From contig NZ_JASATX010000003.1 in the NCBI RefSeq assembly GCF_029952955.1, positions 124,001-188,000 of the forward strand: a stretch of 64,000 nucleotides of DNA, written 5' to 3'. The notes below the pieces were generated by a model, which saw only the letters and a list, made by a program, of their open reading frames with translations, did no database searches and was not told the origin of the DNA. Below, in pieces: positions 15,335 to 24,430 of this stretch (within the stretch, counting starts at the first letter, position 1; every line of letters begins with the position of its first letter). The stretch is from Ruicaihuangia caeni (GTDB lineage Bacteria; Actinomycetota; Actinomycetes; Actinomycetales; Microbacteriaceae). The position numbers and the translations under genes were made by a program.

Positions 15335-16780
15335 ATGAGCGCGCAACGAGTGCGCAGCAGCCTGGGCCGCCCGCGCGAGCGCGGGCCTGGAAGTCGGCTG
15401 CGCGGCGCCATCGACCGTCTCGCGTCGAGTTCGCCGGCGCGGTTCGCGATTGTCGTGTTCACGACGCTGATCGCCGTCGAGACCCTCCTGCTCTCACTGC
15501 CGATCGCGGCTCGCGACGGCAAGGCGACACCCTTCGCCGATGCACTGTTCACCGCCGTATCCACCATCTGTGTGACCGGACTCACGACGGTCGACATGGC
15601 GACGCACTGGTCGACCTTCGGCAACGTGGTCATTCTGGTCGGCCTCCAGGTCGGTGGCATCGGCGTGCTGACCCTGGCGAGCATCATGGGCCTGATCGTG
15701 TCGAGGCGCCTCGGACTGCGACAGCGACTGCTCGCAGCGAGCGATACCAACCTCTCGCGCGTGCACCACGGTCCGGTGATCGAAGCGCAGGCGGTGCGGC
15801 TCGGCGAGATCGGCGGCTTGCTTGCGACAGTCGCAGCCAGCGCCTTGATCATCGAACTCGCACTCACCGCGCTCATCACTCCGCGGCTGCTGCTCGAGGG
15901 GTTCGAGCTGTGGCCGGCGATCTGGCAGGGGTTCTACTTCGCGGCATCCGCGTTCACGAACACCGGGTTCTCGCCGCTGCCTGACGGTCTGGCTGCCTTC
16001 GCTCTCGATCCGTGGATGCTGTCGGTCATCGCCGTAGGCGTGTTCCTGGGTGCGCTCGGGTTCCCAGTCATCTTCACGCTCGCGCGTCACTGGCGCAGGC
16101 CGCGTCGGTGGCCGGTGCACGCGAAGCTCACGCTCACGGTGACGACCGGGCTGATCGTGCTCGGCGGTCTTGCGTTCTGGGCGCTCGAAGCGGGGAACCG
16201 CTCGACGCTCGGCGGGCACGAGGGTGTCTCCCAACCGCTCACCGCCCTGTTCATGTCGGTGATGACGCGCTCCGGCGGCTTCGCGACCATCGACGTCAAC
16301 TCGATGAACGGCTCATCGCTGCTGGTGGCCGACATGCTGATGTTCGTGGGCGGCGGCTCGGCATCGACCGCGGGCGGCATCAAGGTGACGACACTCGCGG
16401 TGCTCTTCCTCGCTGCGTTCGCCGAAGCGCGGGGATACACGGACATGCAGGCGTTCGAGCGCCGCATTCCCGTCGACGTGCTGCGCCTCTCGGTGAGCGT
16501 CGTGCTGTGGGGCGCAACGATCGTCGCCTCGGCCTCGATCGCGTTGCTGCAACTCACCGGCGAACCGCTCGATCGGGTACTGTTCGACGTCATCTCGGCC
16601 TTCGCCACGTGCGGCCTTAGCACGGGTCTGGCCAACGAGCTGTCAGACCCAGGAAAGTACGTGCTCTCGGCCACGATGTGGGCAGGGCGCGTTGGTACAG
16701 TGACACTCGCTGCAGCGCTGGCGGCTCAGCAACGGCGCCAGCTCTTCAGACGCGCGGAAGAGAGGCCCATCGTTGGTTGA
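15335..16780 (+). CDS. ktrB: KtrB/TrkH-type potassium channel subunit
   Basis: A 481-residue membrane protein with four pore repeats. Filter sequences are visible in each: STICVTGLTT, SAFTNTGFSP, TRSGGFATID and FATCGLSTGL. About eight to ten hydrophobic segments surround them. ATG 15335 has GGGGGTTGGAC before it; an upstream ATG at 15302 is possible but would lie in the -10 region. The stop overlaps the KtrA start by 8 bases, so the channel and its gating subunit are made together. Confidence 0.93.
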   Translation: MSAQRVRSSLGRPRERGPGSRLRGAIDRLASSSPARFAIVVFTTLIAVETLLLSLPIAARDGKATPFADALFTAVSTICVTGLTTVDMATHWSTFGNVVILVGLQVGGIGVLTLASIMGLIVSRRLGLRQRLLAASDTNLSRVHHGPVIEAQAVRLGEIGGLLATVAASALIIELALTALITPRLLLEGFELWPAIWQGFYFAASAFTNTGFSPLPDGLAAFALDPWMLSVIAVGVFLGALGFPVIFTLARHWRRPRRWPVHAKLTLTVTTGLIVLGGLAFWALEAGNRSTLGGHEGVSQPLTALFMSVMTRSGGFATIDVNSMNGSSLLVADMLMFVGGGSASTAGGIKVTTLAVLFLAAFAEARGYTDMQAFERRIPVDVLRLSVSVVLWGATIVASASIALLQLTGEPLDRVLFDVISAFATCGLSTGLANELSDPGKYVLSATMWAGRVGTVTLAAALAAQQRRQLFRRAEERPIVG

Positions 16781-17444
16781 GAAGATCGCCCCCAACGCGC
16801 CGGTGCTCGTAATCGGGCTCGGCCGTTTCGGCGCCGCGACGGCCGGCCAGCTCGACCGCCTCGGCCGCGAAGTGCTCGCCGTCGACATGGACAACGAGCT
16901 CGTTCAGAAGTGGTCGGAGCGCGTCACCCATGCTGTGCAGTCCGACGCCCGGTCGATCGAGGCGCTGCGACAGATCGGGGCGCAAGACTTCTCGATCGCA
17001 GTGGTGGCGACCGCATCCGACATCGAGGCGTCCGTGCTCATCACGGCCAACCTCGTCGACCTGCGCATTCCGCAGATCTGGGCGAAGGCGATCAGCCAGA
17101 CGCACGGCAAGATCCTCTCGCGCATCGGCGCGCACCACGTCATCTACCCGGAAGCCGAAGCCGGCGTGCGCGTCGCCCACTTGGTGTCCGGTCGGATGCT
17201 GGATTTCATCCAGTTCGACGACGACTTCGCCATCGTGAAGATGTACCCGCCTCGCGCGATCCGCGGGCTCGCGCTCTCGGAATCGGGCGTGCGCAGCAAG
17301 TACGGCGTGACGATCGTCGGCGTGAAATCGCCCGGCAAGGACTTCACCTACGCGACCGCCGACACCGTCGTGTCGAATCACGACCTCGTGATCGTCTCAG
17401 GGCACAGCGGCGACCTGGAGCGCTTCGCGGCGCTGCAGAGTTGA
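16773..17444 (+). CDS. ktrA: KtrA/TrkA-type RCK regulatory subunit
   Basis: A 223-residue cytosolic gating protein. The RCK_N nucleotide-binding motif VIGLGRFGAATAGQLDRLG leads a Rossmann fold with acidic VDMDNE at the end of beta-2, and an RCK_C domain follows after about residue 140 (MYPPRAIRGLALSES). The start is TTG at 16773, eight bases before the ktrB stop, with GAGAGG upstream. Together with KtrB it forms a sodium- or nucleotide-regulated potassium uptake system. Confidence 0.93.
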   Translation: MVEKIAPNAPVLVIGLGRFGAATAGQLDRLGREVLAVDMDNELVQKWSERVTHAVQSDARSIEALRQIGAQDFSIAVVATASDIEASVLITANLVDLRIPQIWAKAISQTHGKILSRIGAHHVIYPEAEAGVRVAHLVSGRMLDFIQFDDDFAIVKMYPPRAIRGLALSESGVRSKYGVTIVGVKSPGKDFTYATADTVVSNHDLVIVSGHSGDLERFAALQS

Positions 17445-17572
17445 GTGCTGGGGTGAGCGACGCCGGTTTCTAGCCTTCGCCGCGACGCCACTGGGAGCGC
17501 CTTATCGGCACTCGGCCGGCCAGCCGGCTGTCTATAGGGAATCAACCCAGCTGGGGCAGTGGCCCCTACCGT

Positions 17573-18400
17573 TCAGCCGCCGGCGGCAAGCTCGCGGGCG
17601 CGGTCACGTGCCGCCGTCGCGGCTCGGGCTACCAACTGGCCGAGCCTGCCTCGCTCGAGCTCGGCGATCGCGCGCTCGGTAGTGCCATTGGGGCTCGTCA
17701 CCGCGCGTCGCAGCTCAGCGGGCGGCTCACCGCCGTCCAGAAGCGCTCCGGCGCCGATGACGGTGCCGATTGCGAGGGCTGACGCCTGACGCTCATCGAA
17801 CCCGAAGCCAGTCGCAGCCGCTGCCAGTTGCTCGGTGAAGTAATAGACGTAGGCGGGGCCGCTCGCGGCGATGGCGAGGGCCGCGTCAACCATGTGCTCC
17901 GGCATCTCGACCACCGCTCCGACTGCCGAGAACAATCGGCGGACGAGGGCGACATCCGCCTCGGTCGCTCTGGTCCCAGCGGCCAGCGACGTCACCCCCC
18001 GACCGACCGCCACGGGCGTATTCGGCATCGCGCGCATGACAGCGCCGGGCACGATCGACTCGAGTGCCTCAGTGGTGACACCGGCAGCGATGCTCACAAC
18101 AATGGCGTCGTCCTCAAGCGCGGGAGCGATCTCGCGCAGCAGCGGCTCCACCATGGCCGGCTTCACTCCGAGGATGACGATTCGAGCGCCTTCCACAGCG
18201 GCGAGGTTGGCGGTCTCATCGCTCTCGAGCGCCAGGCTCACCACACCCTCTTGGCGCAGGCCCGCCGCTTTGGTGGCGCTGCGATTGGTCACTCGCACAT
18301 CGCGTTCCACCGCCGCGCCAGACCGGAGGATTCCGCTGAGGATCGCCCCGCCCATTGAACCGGCGCCGAGGATCGCGACAGCGGGCAGGTCGTTGGTCAT
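17573..18400 (-). CDS. proC: Pyrroline-5-carboxylate reductase
   Basis: A 275-residue enzyme for the last step of proline synthesis. The NADPH motif ILGAGSMGGAIL opens the protein; MRAMPNTPVAVGRG and the C-terminal TSPNGTTERAI...LVARAATAARDRARELA match the family. The ATG has TAGAAT (18412-18407) six bases upstream, so the transcript is probably leaderless. Its -10 box overlaps that of the divergent CDF gene. Length is normal. Confidence 0.95.
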   Translation of the reverse strand: MTNDLPAVAILGAGSMGGAILSGILRSGAAVERDVRVTNRSATKAAGLRQEGVVSLALESDETANLAAVEGARIVILGVKPAMVEPLLREIAPALEDDAIVVSIAAGVTTEALESIVPGAVMRAMPNTPVAVGRGVTSLAAGTRATEADVALVRRLFSAVGAVVEMPEHMVDAALAIAASGPAYVYYFTEQLAAAATGFGFDERQASALAIGTVIGAGALLDGGEPPAELRRAVTSPNGTTERAIAELERGRLGQLVARAATAARDRARELAAGG

Positions 18401-18423
18401 TCGCTCATTCTAGGATGGGGCCT
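18401..18423. promoter_or_regulatory. 23-bp divergent spacer with two overlapping leaderless -10 boxes
   Basis: The whole gap between the divergent proC and CDF start codons is 23 bp. TAGAAT (minus, 18412-18407) lies six bases from proC, and TAGGAT (plus, 18411-18416) lies seven bases from the CDF ATG. The two boxes share the TA step at 18411-18412, so RNA polymerase cannot melt both at once. The -35 region of each gene would lie inside the other gene's coding sequence. Confidence 0.6.
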
Positions 18424-19383
18424 ATGAGCGCGAGCGGCGGAACGAAAGCGGTCATCGCAGCACTGCTGGCAAACACCGGCATCGCGGTGACGAAGTTCAT
18501 CGCCTGGGCGTTCTCCGGATCGAGCGCGATGCTCGCCGAGGCGGTGCACTCGGTCGCAGACGCCGGCAACCAGGCACTGCTGCTCTTCGGCGGCAAGCGA
18601 GCGAAGAAGAAGGCCGATGCCGAGCACCCCTTCGGCTACGGGCGCGAGCGCTATCTCTGGGCCTTCGTCGTCGCGATCGTGCTGTTCAGCGTCGGTGGAA
18701 TGTTCTCGATCTATGAGGGGATCGAGAAGCTCCGGCATCCGCATCCCCTCGAGGTGCCGTGGCTGCCGATCGTCGTGTTGATCATCGCGATCATCATGGA
18801 GTCCTTCTCCTTGCGGACGGCAGTGAAGGAGTCGCTGCCGTTCAAGAAGGGAAGCTGGATCGACTTCGTGCGCCACGCGAAGTCGCCCGAGCTGCCAGTG
18901 GTACTGCTGGAGGACATCGCGGCGCTGCTCGGTCTGGTGTTCGCCCTGTTCGGTGTAAGCCTCACGATCCTCACCGGCGACCCGATGTGGGACGGCATCG
19001 GCACGCTCGCCATCGGTGCGCTGCTGATCGTGGTCGCACTCATCCTCGGCTTCGAGACGCAGAGTCTGCTCGTGGGCGAAGGCGCGCTGCCGCGCGACGT
19101 CAGCACCATCCGCGCGGCGATCAACGCCCACCCGCGGGTCGAGGCGCTCATTCACATGAAGACGCTCTATCTGGGCCCCGATGAGCTGCTGGTCGCGGCG
19201 AAGGTCGCATTCCCTCGCACGGAGCAGCTCAGTCAGGTCGCGGCGCATATCGACGAGCTCGAGAAGTCGATTCGCGAGGCGGTTCCGGTTGCCAAGGTGA
19301 TCTACCTGGAACCGGACGTCTACCGTCCCGACAACAAGGTCAATCCGCCGACCGATACCTTCGTCATTCGCGCCTCCGACTAA
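18424..19383 (+). CDS. Cation diffusion facilitator family transporter
   Basis: A 319-residue CDF-type metal-ion/proton antiporter with five to six membrane segments: first metal-site helix AEAVHSVADAGNQ, then HPFGYGRERYLWAF, and second metal-site helix LLEDIAALLGLVFA, where Glu-Asp replace the usual His-x3-Asp. A C-terminal cytosolic domain follows (residues about 215-300). This variant resembles the SLC30A9-like branch, so the metal is uncertain. The likely mRNA is leaderless. Confidence 0.9.
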   Translation: MSASGGTKAVIAALLANTGIAVTKFIAWAFSGSSAMLAEAVHSVADAGNQALLLFGGKRAKKKADAEHPFGYGRERYLWAFVVAIVLFSVGGMFSIYEGIEKLRHPHPLEVPWLPIVVLIIAIIMESFSLRTAVKESLPFKKGSWIDFVRHAKSPELPVVLLEDIAALLGLVFALFGVSLTILTGDPMWDGIGTLAIGALLIVVALILGFETQSLLVGEGALPRDVSTIRAAINAHPRVEALIHMKTLYLGPDELLVAAKVAFPRTEQLSQVAAHIDELEKSIREAVPVAKVIYLEPDVYRPDNKVNPPTDTFVIRASD

Positions 19384-19451
19384 CAAGGCTTGACCTCGAC
19401 CTGGTGGCCGAGACGGCCACCAGCGCTGGCGTCATTCGCGCCTCGACTGAC

Positions 19452-20639
19452 TCATCGCGAGAGTTCGCCGAGCACGCCACTGAGCGCGTCGATCCCCTGT
19501 GCCAGTTGCTGCTCGGTGATCACGAGGGGCGGTGAGAAGCGGATGCTGGAGCCGTGCGTGTCCTTCGCCAGCACCCCGCGCTCTGCCAAGCGCTCGCACA
19601 CCTCGCGGCCGGTGGCCAGACTCGGGTCGATGTCGATGCCGGCCCACAGGCCGCGCACCCTGACATCGACAACGCCTCGATCCGTCAGCGCTTCGAGCCC
19701 CTCCCGCAGCACTGGCTCCAGCCGTGCCGCTTGCCGTTGGAAGTCGCCCGGCTCGAGCAGTTCGACGACCGCGCTGCCCACGGCCGCGGCGAGCGGATTC
19801 CCGCCGAAGGTGCTGCCGTGCTGACCCGGCTCGATCACACCCAGCACGTCGCGGTCGGCGACGACCGCTGAGACAGGCAGCACTCCGCCCCCGAGTGCTT
19901 TGCCGAGCACGTACATGTCGGGCACCACACCCTCGTGGTCGACCGCGAAGGTCTCGCCGGTGCGCGCCAGGCCCGACTGCACCTCGTCCGCGATGAAGAG
20001 CACGCCGTGCTTCGCGGTGATCTCCCGCACCCTGCGCAGGTAGCCCTCGGGCGGGATCAGCACCCCGGCCTCGCCCTGGATCGGCTCGATGAGCACCGCG
20101 ACGGTGTGCTCGTCGATGGCCCGCTCGACGGCATCCGCGTCACCGTAGGGAGCGGTTCTGAACCCCGGCGTGTACGGGCCGAAGTCGGCGCGTGCATGCT
20201 CGTCGTCAGAGAACGAGATCACAGTGGTGGTGCGGCCGTGGAAGTTGCCGTGCGCCACGACGATGGTCGCCCGATCGCGCTCGACGCCCTTCACCAGGTA
20301 GCCCCACTTGCGCGCGACCTTGATGGCGGTCTCGACCGCCTCGGCGCCAGTGTTCATCGGCAGCATCATCTGCTTGCCCGCAAGCCGCGTGAGCTTCTCG
20401 GCGAACGGTTCGAGTTGGTCATGGAGGAATGCCCGCGAGGTGAGCGTCACACGGTCGAGCTGGGCGCGAAGAGCCTCCATGATCGCCGGATGCCGGTGAC
20501 CGAAGTTGGCCGCGGAGTAACTGGCGAGGAAGTCGAGGTACTGCTTGCCCTCGACATCCGTGAGCACCACTCCCTCGCCGCGGGCGATCGTCACCGGCAA
20601 AGGGTGGTAGTTGTGCGCGAGTGCGTCGTGCTCGGTCAT
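19452..20639 (-). CDS. rocD: Ornithine aminotransferase
   Basis: A 395-residue class III PLP aminotransferase converting ornithine to glutamate semialdehyde. The N-terminal NYHPLPVTIARGEGVVLTD and YSAANFGHRHP are typical of ornithine aminotransferases; PLP is held by Asp218 (FIADEVQ) and Lys247 (LGKALGG). It starts three bases after the tadA stop, so it is coupled to it. In other Actinobacteria rocD sits beside ddaH and an Lrp gene; here those two are at 62-63.5 kb. Confidence 0.95.
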   Translation of the reverse strand: MTEHDALAHNYHPLPVTIARGEGVVLTDVEGKQYLDFLASYSAANFGHRHPAIMEALRAQLDRVTLTSRAFLHDQLEPFAEKLTRLAGKQMMLPMNTGAEAVETAIKVARKWGYLVKGVERDRATIVVAHGNFHGRTTTVISFSDDEHARADFGPYTPGFRTAPYGDADAVERAIDEHTVAVLIEPIQGEAGVLIPPEGYLRRVREITAKHGVLFIADEVQSGLARTGETFAVDHEGVVPDMYVLGKALGGGVLPVSAVVADRDVLGVIEPGQHGSTFGGNPLAAAVGSAVVELLEPGDFQRQAARLEPVLREGLEALTDRGVVDVRVRGLWAGIDIDPSLATGREVCERLAERGVLAKDTHGSSIRFSPPLVITEQQLAQGIDALSGVLGELSR

Positions 20640-20642
20640 CGG

Positions 20643-21095
20643 TCAGCGCCTCGCTTCGAAGAACTCGAGCAAGAGGGATGCCGCGGCATCCGCCTCGACA
20701 CCCGCCACGACCTCGACGCGGTGCGGCAGCCGGCGGTCGCGCAGCAGGTCGTGCACCGAGCCGGCTGCTCCGGCCTTCTCGTCCCACGCGCCGAACACCA
20801 CTCGAGGCAGTCGCGCAGAGAGGATGGCCCCCGCGCACATCACGCATGGCTCGAGCGTCACCACCAGCGTGCAGCCATCCAGATGCCAATCGTCGAGGGC
20901 CGCCGCGGCACGACGGATCGCGACGATCTCCGCGTGCGCGGTCGGGTCGTGATGGAGTTCTCGCTCATTGCGACCGGTCGCGATGATGTCGCCCTTCGCG
21001 TCGACGATCACAGCGCCGACCGGCACGTCTTCGCTCGCCGACGTCGCGCGGGCCTCATCGATCGCGAGCCGCATCCAGCGTTCGTATTGGCTCAT
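20643..21095 (-). CDS. tadA: tRNA-specific adenosine-34 deaminase
   Basis: A 150-residue zinc deaminase that makes inosine at the wobble base of tRNA-Arg(ACG), a tRNA that is itself encoded at 29610. Zinc ligands are in HAE (54-56) and PCVMC (83-87). ATG 21095 is preferred because GGGAGG lies nine bases upstream. It is transcribed ahead of rocD and diverges from upp. Confidence 0.94.
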   Translation of the reverse strand: MSQYERWMRLAIDEARATSASEDVPVGAVIVDAKGDIIATGRNERELHHDPTAHAEIVAIRRAAAALDDWHLDGCTLVVTLEPCVMCAGAILSARLPRVVFGAWDEKAGAAGSVHDLLRDRRLPHRVEVVAGVEADAAASLLLEFFEARR

Positions 21096-21144
21096 CGGCA
21101 TCCGCCTCCCGAGTCGCGGCAACGGCCCTAGTAGCCTTGAGCCT

Positions 21145-21780
21145 ATGCGAGTGCATATCGCGGATCACCCGCTCATCACCCACAAGCTCACGGTGTTGCG
21201 CGACAAGCACACGCCATCGCCGACCTTCAGGCAGCTGACGGAGGAACTCGTCACGCTGCTCGCCTATGAAGCGACTCGCAACGTGCGGGTGACCCCGGTG
21301 CAGATCGAGACCCCCGTTGCCCAGACGATGGGGGTGGCGATCGCGACGCCCCGGCCCATCGTGGTGCCGATTCTGCGCGCCGGTCTCGGGATGCTGGAGG
21401 GGATGACTCGACTGCTCCCCACCGCCGAGGTGGGGTTCCTCGGGCTCGTGCGCGATGAGGAGACGCTGCAGCCGGTGACCTATGCCGAGCGTCTGCCCGA
21501 CGACCTCTCGAACCGGCAGTGCTTCGTGATCGACCCGATGCTCGCGACCGGCGGTTCGCTGATCGCGGCCATCGACTACCTCTTCGATCGCGGTGCCGTG
21601 GATGTGACGGCAGTGTGCCTGCTCGGCACACCGGAAGGGCTTGCCGCGACGGAGGAGGCTACGAAGGGCCGCGACGTCACGATCGTGCTCGGCGCGCTCG
21701 ATGAGCGGCTCAATGAAAAGGGCTACATCGTGCCTGGGCTCGGCGATGCGGGTGATCGCCTGTACGGGCTCGCCCACTGA
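21145..21780 (+). CDS. upp: Uracil phosphoribosyltransferase
   Basis: A 211-residue pyrimidine-salvage enzyme making UMP from uracil and PRPP. Family motifs: [12 protein letters not shown], the PRPP loop [12 protein letters not shown], and the uracil-binding C-terminus [21 protein letters not shown] (21132-21137) lies seven bases before the ATG and no Shine-Dalgarno is present, so a leaderless transcript is expected. Confidence 0.96.
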   Translation: MRVHIADHPLITHKLTVLRDKHTPSPTFRQLTEELVTLLAYEATRNVRVTPVQIETPVAQTMGVAIATPRPIVVPILRAGLGMLEGMTRLLPTAEVGFLGLVRDEETLQPVTYAERLPDDLSNRQCFVIDPMLATGGSLIAAIDYLFDRGAVDVTAVCLLGTPEGLAATEEATKGRDVTIVLGALDERLNEKGYIVPGLGDAGDRLYGLAH

Positions 21781-22270
21781 CGCGCGCGCTGGAGCTTGGA
21801 GCGAAGATCAGTTCTCGTCTTCGTCGCGACACCGGCGCGGCGCGCGGCGCTCGGGTTGGAGGCGATTCCTCGCCGTCAACGCGGCTGCTGGCTCTGGGCG
21901 CCGCCTCGGCGCACGGCACCGGCCGTGCCGCCCGACCGGACAACTCAAGTTTGAGAGAAGTTGACAATTCGGCACTCGCTCGCCGAAACTTGCAGTCATG
22001 ATTGACACCGCTTTCTCCGTGACCTCCGTTGAGGCCCATGGGAACGCCGGCGCCATGTCGTCGGCGAGCGCTGTCACGTGTTGTCGAATGTGTGCTTGAT
22101 CGGCTTTCTCGCCGGCGTCGCCTCGTTGAAATCCGACGCCCAGGGCTGCCCCTCTCATCACAGGCCAGCCCTCGCACCACACGCAACACGAAGGATTCCC
22201 TCTTCATTACGAGGCCTTCACTTGGTTTGACCGACCTCTGACGTCGGCATTCGCCACAAGGATTTCCGTA
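21781..22270. other. 490-bp intergenic region, regulatory leader of the winged-helix gene
   Basis: No supportable gene was found. The segment 21940-22000 is AT-richer, with the palindrome CTCAAGTTTGAG and a TTGACA at about 21960, but no well-placed -10 box was found. Frames crossing this stretch have scattered rare codons and no start signals. It presumably holds the promoter and a long 5' leader for the regulator at 22271. Confidence 0.45.
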
Positions 22271-23089
22271 ATGCCTCTCGCAACCCTCGAACGTCCCCTG
22301 ACCTCCGCCACGCCGGTGCTGCGCCGCGCCGAAGCGACGAGTGCTCCCGCACGGGTCGCCGCGCTCGCCGCCAGTTCCTCGGCACCGGTTCCCACGTCGG
22401 CCGAAGAAGGCGTTGCCACGCCGACCCCCGACCAGGCGCCCCAGGCCCGCCAGAACCATCTGCGCTCAGTGCCCGAGGGCACCGAAGCGCGCGGTTTCGC
22501 CCTCTACGTCGGGCTCGACGAAGAGACGGCTGCCGCTGCAGGAGTCGACCTCGGCACCGTGGTCGACGCCGTGAAGCGCCTAGTTGGTGAGCTCGTGCCT
22601 TCGGCCCAAACGCACGCCGCGGTCGCGCTCGCGCCGAAGGGCGCGGGCGGCCGCGACGTCGACGTCGTTCGGCTTGCGCTCCGCGAACCGACGGCGGTGG
22701 CGCGCGTGCAGCGGAAGCCCGCGGTGCAGGAAGAGCCCGCGGCTCAGGCCCCCCGGCCCGGCATCGTGGTCGACCTGTCACGCAAGCGCGTGCTGCTCGA
22801 CGGCGAGACCGCCGCACTCACCTTCAAGGAGTTCGAGCTGCTGCAGTTCCTCGTGCTGCGCGAGGGGCGCACGGTCGAGCGCACCGAGCTCATCGAAGGA
22901 CTCTGGTCGGGTTCGGATGCCGAGACCCCGAACGAGCGCACGATCGATGTGCATGTGCGCCGCCTCCGTTCGAAGCTCGGCAACTACGACGACATCGTGC
23001 GCACCGTGCGAGGGCGCGGGTACCGGTTCGACCGTCACGCCGACGTCTCGATCCGGCACACATCGACGCCCTCACCTGACGTCTTCTGA
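22271..23089 (+). CDS. Winged-helix (OmpR/PhoB-type DNA-binding) regulator
   Basis: A 272-residue protein whose last hundred residues are a trans_reg_C winged helix: RVLLDGETAALTFKEFELL, ERTELIEGLW, NERTIDVHVRRLRSKLG, IVRTVRGRGYRF, in order. There is no receiver domain; instead the first 60 residues are Ala/Pro/Thr-rich and disordered, and residues about 70-140 form an unassigned domain (FALYVGLDEETAAAAGVDLGT onward). It is therefore an orphan regulator not driven by phosphorylation. The ATG has AAGGA eight bases upstream. Confidence 0.85.
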   Translation: MPLATLERPLTSATPVLRRAEATSAPARVAALAASSSAPVPTSAEEGVATPTPDQAPQARQNHLRSVPEGTEARGFALYVGLDEETAAAAGVDLGTVVDAVKRLVGELVPSAQTHAAVALAPKGAGGRDVDVVRLALREPTAVARVQRKPAVQEEPAAQAPRPGIVVDLSRKRVLLDGETAALTFKEFELLQFLVLREGRTVERTELIEGLWSGSDAETPNERTIDVHVRRLRSKLGNYDDIVRTVRGRGYRFDRHADVSIRHTSTPSPDVF

Positions 23090-23153
23090 CGCGAACTGCG
23101 ACGTTCGTCAGGCGTCACAGCGCTTGGCGCCCGAAGCGCGGGCGCGAGGTCGA

Positions 23154-23552
23154 TCAGATCTGCCCGGCGCTCGCGTCGGAGTCTGTTCCGCCGGTGTCGG
23201 TCGAGCCCTCGTAGAGGCCGATCTCATTCCCGTCGGGATCGACTACCACGGCCCACCAACTCGTGGCGTCGATCTGCGTCTTCTCCGCCGCGACCTGCCC
23301 GCCCGCCGCGATAGTCGCCGCGATGGTGTCGTCGATCGAGTCGACCTCGACTGTCGACCGCGGCTGGGTGAAGCGCTCGTCACGCGGAGCGAGCCCGCCG
23401 CCGGAGACTCCGTTCGGTGCCCTCCACATCGGGTAGCCCTCGAACCCGGGATACTCGAGGATCTCCCATCCGAACAACCGCGAGTAGAACGCCTTCGCGC
23501 GCTCCATGTCGCTCACCGGGATGTCGATATGAGTGATGTCGCCGTGGGCCAT
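23154..23552 (-). CDS. VOC-family (glyoxalase/bleomycin-resistance fold) protein
   Basis: A 132-residue vicinal-oxygen-chelate protein with two beta-alpha-beta3 modules: HGDITHIDIPVSDMERAKAFYSRLFGW, then DSIDDTIAATIAAGGQV and WWAVVVDPDGNEIGLYEG. His and Glu at the usual metal positions are visible. ATG 23552 follows GAGGAGG. Members vary in activity, so the substrate cannot be given. Confidence 0.87.
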   Translation of the reverse strand: MAHGDITHIDIPVSDMERAKAFYSRLFGWEILEYPGFEGYPMWRAPNGVSGGGLAPRDERFTQPRSTVEVDSIDDTIAATIAAGGQVAAEKTQIDATSWWAVVVDPDGNEIGLYEGSTDTGGTDSDASAGQI

Positions 23553-23682
23553 GTCACGCCTCCTCGCCGTGCCGGACGCGCTCAGTCTCGCCTCAGCAAG
23601 CGGCGAAGACAAGGGTCGGCGAGCTATTTCTCTCCGGAAACCGAGGGCGCAGTGACCATTTCGAGATTTTTTCGCGAGGCAC

Positions 23683-23711
23683 TGGACGCCGTTACCTCAC
23701 CGTTATATAGT
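23683..23711 (+). promoter_or_regulatory. Strong orphan promoter of a candidate small RNA
   Basis: TGGACG (23683-23688), exactly 17 bases, then TATAGT (23706-23711), preceded by an AT-rich block around 23655-23675 that could act as an UP element. It is one of the best consensus promoters in the window, yet no supportable gene follows; transcription would start near 23718. Confidence 0.6.
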
Positions 23712-23717
23712 GAGCAT

Positions 23718-23825
23718 GCGTTGATCGTTTGCTGTGGCGGTCATCGCGGAATGTGATTGCAGGACACTCTTGGTGCAAGGGATGAGGGCCGGTCGTATTG
23801 CCTCTACGACCGGCCCTCGGTCTGT
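23718..23825 (+). ncRNA. Candidate small RNA of about 105 nt (unclassified)
   Basis: A consensus promoter ends at 23711 and a strong hairpin terminator occupies 23784-23818, defining a transcript of about 100-110 nt in the gap between the VOC gene (minus) and the MarR gene (plus, with its own leaderless promoter at 23850). The ATG at 23716 is followed at once by a stop. The sequence does not show the conserved SRP RNA loop, the C-rich 6C loops, or a tmRNA tag frame, so it belongs to no family I recognise. An open GTG frame crosses it but lacks a ribosome-binding site. Confidence 0.42.
23784..23818 (+). terminator. 14-bp perfect hairpin terminator
   Basis: GAGGGCCGGTCGTA (23784-23797) pairs perfectly with TACGACCGGCCCTC (23805-23818) around a 7-base loop. 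No gene ends upstream on the plus strand, so it most likely ends the candidate small RNA. Confidence 0.72.
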
Positions 23826-23861
23826 CCCGGCCGACGTCTGCAACGCTCATAGGCTTGAGCC

Positions 23862-24305
23862 ATGACTGACCGGGCCCTGGCCGTCGATGCGTGGGAAGCG
23901 CTGTTCCGCGCACAAGTGGTCGTCATGCGGGAACTCAACGCCGAGTTCCCCGATGAGAACATGTCGCTGAACGAGTACGACGTGCTCTTCAACCTCAGCC
24001 GTCAGCCGGATCGGCGCGCTCGCATTCGCGACCTCAATCGCATGCTCTTCCTGACGCAGCCGAGCGTCAGCCGCCTTCTCGACCGCCTTGTCACCCGCGG
24101 ATTCGTGACCAAGTCGCCAGACCCGAAGGACGGCCGAGGCACGATCGTCGCATTGACGGATACCGGCTACGAGCGGTTCAGAGCAGCGGCCGCTGAGCAT
24201 TCGGCATCCATCAGCGCGCACTTGGGCAATGCGCTCGATGCCGGCGAACTCCAACGACTTCGTGAACTCTGCGACAAGCTCCGGAAGAGCGTCGAGCCGA
24301 ACTGA
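23862..24305 (+). CDS. MarR-family regulator
   Basis: A 147-residue winged-HTH repressor: DVLFNLSRQPDRRARIRDLNRMLFLTQPSVSRLLDRLV in pieces, then the wing DPKDGRGTIVALTDTGYERF. TAGGCT (23850-23855) stands six bases before the ATG, so it is probably leaderless. No adjacent gene is an obvious target; the inducer is unknown. Confidence 0.92.
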   Translation: MTDRALAVDAWEALFRAQVVVMRELNAEFPDENMSLNEYDVLFNLSRQPDRRARIRDLNRMLFLTQPSVSRLLDRLVTRGFVTKSPDPKDGRGTIVALTDTGYERFRAAAAEHSASISAHLGNALDAGELQRLRELCDKLRKSVEPN

Positions 24306-24430
24306 CGGTCCTCGCGGCGGCGCGTCGGAGCGTGAAGTGGCTGGCCGACGCGAGCCCTTGCGTCGCGCGCTGGGGCTCCTAGCGTGAGAGCGAGACGCGT
24401 CGCGGAGAGCCCGTGACAGAAGGGACGCTC

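Noticed and set aside
23718-23825. SRP RNA, 6C RNA or tmRNA identity for the candidate small RNA
   Set aside because: The conserved SRP tetraloop and GGAAG-type core, the paired C-rich loops of 6C, and a tmRNA tag frame are all absent.
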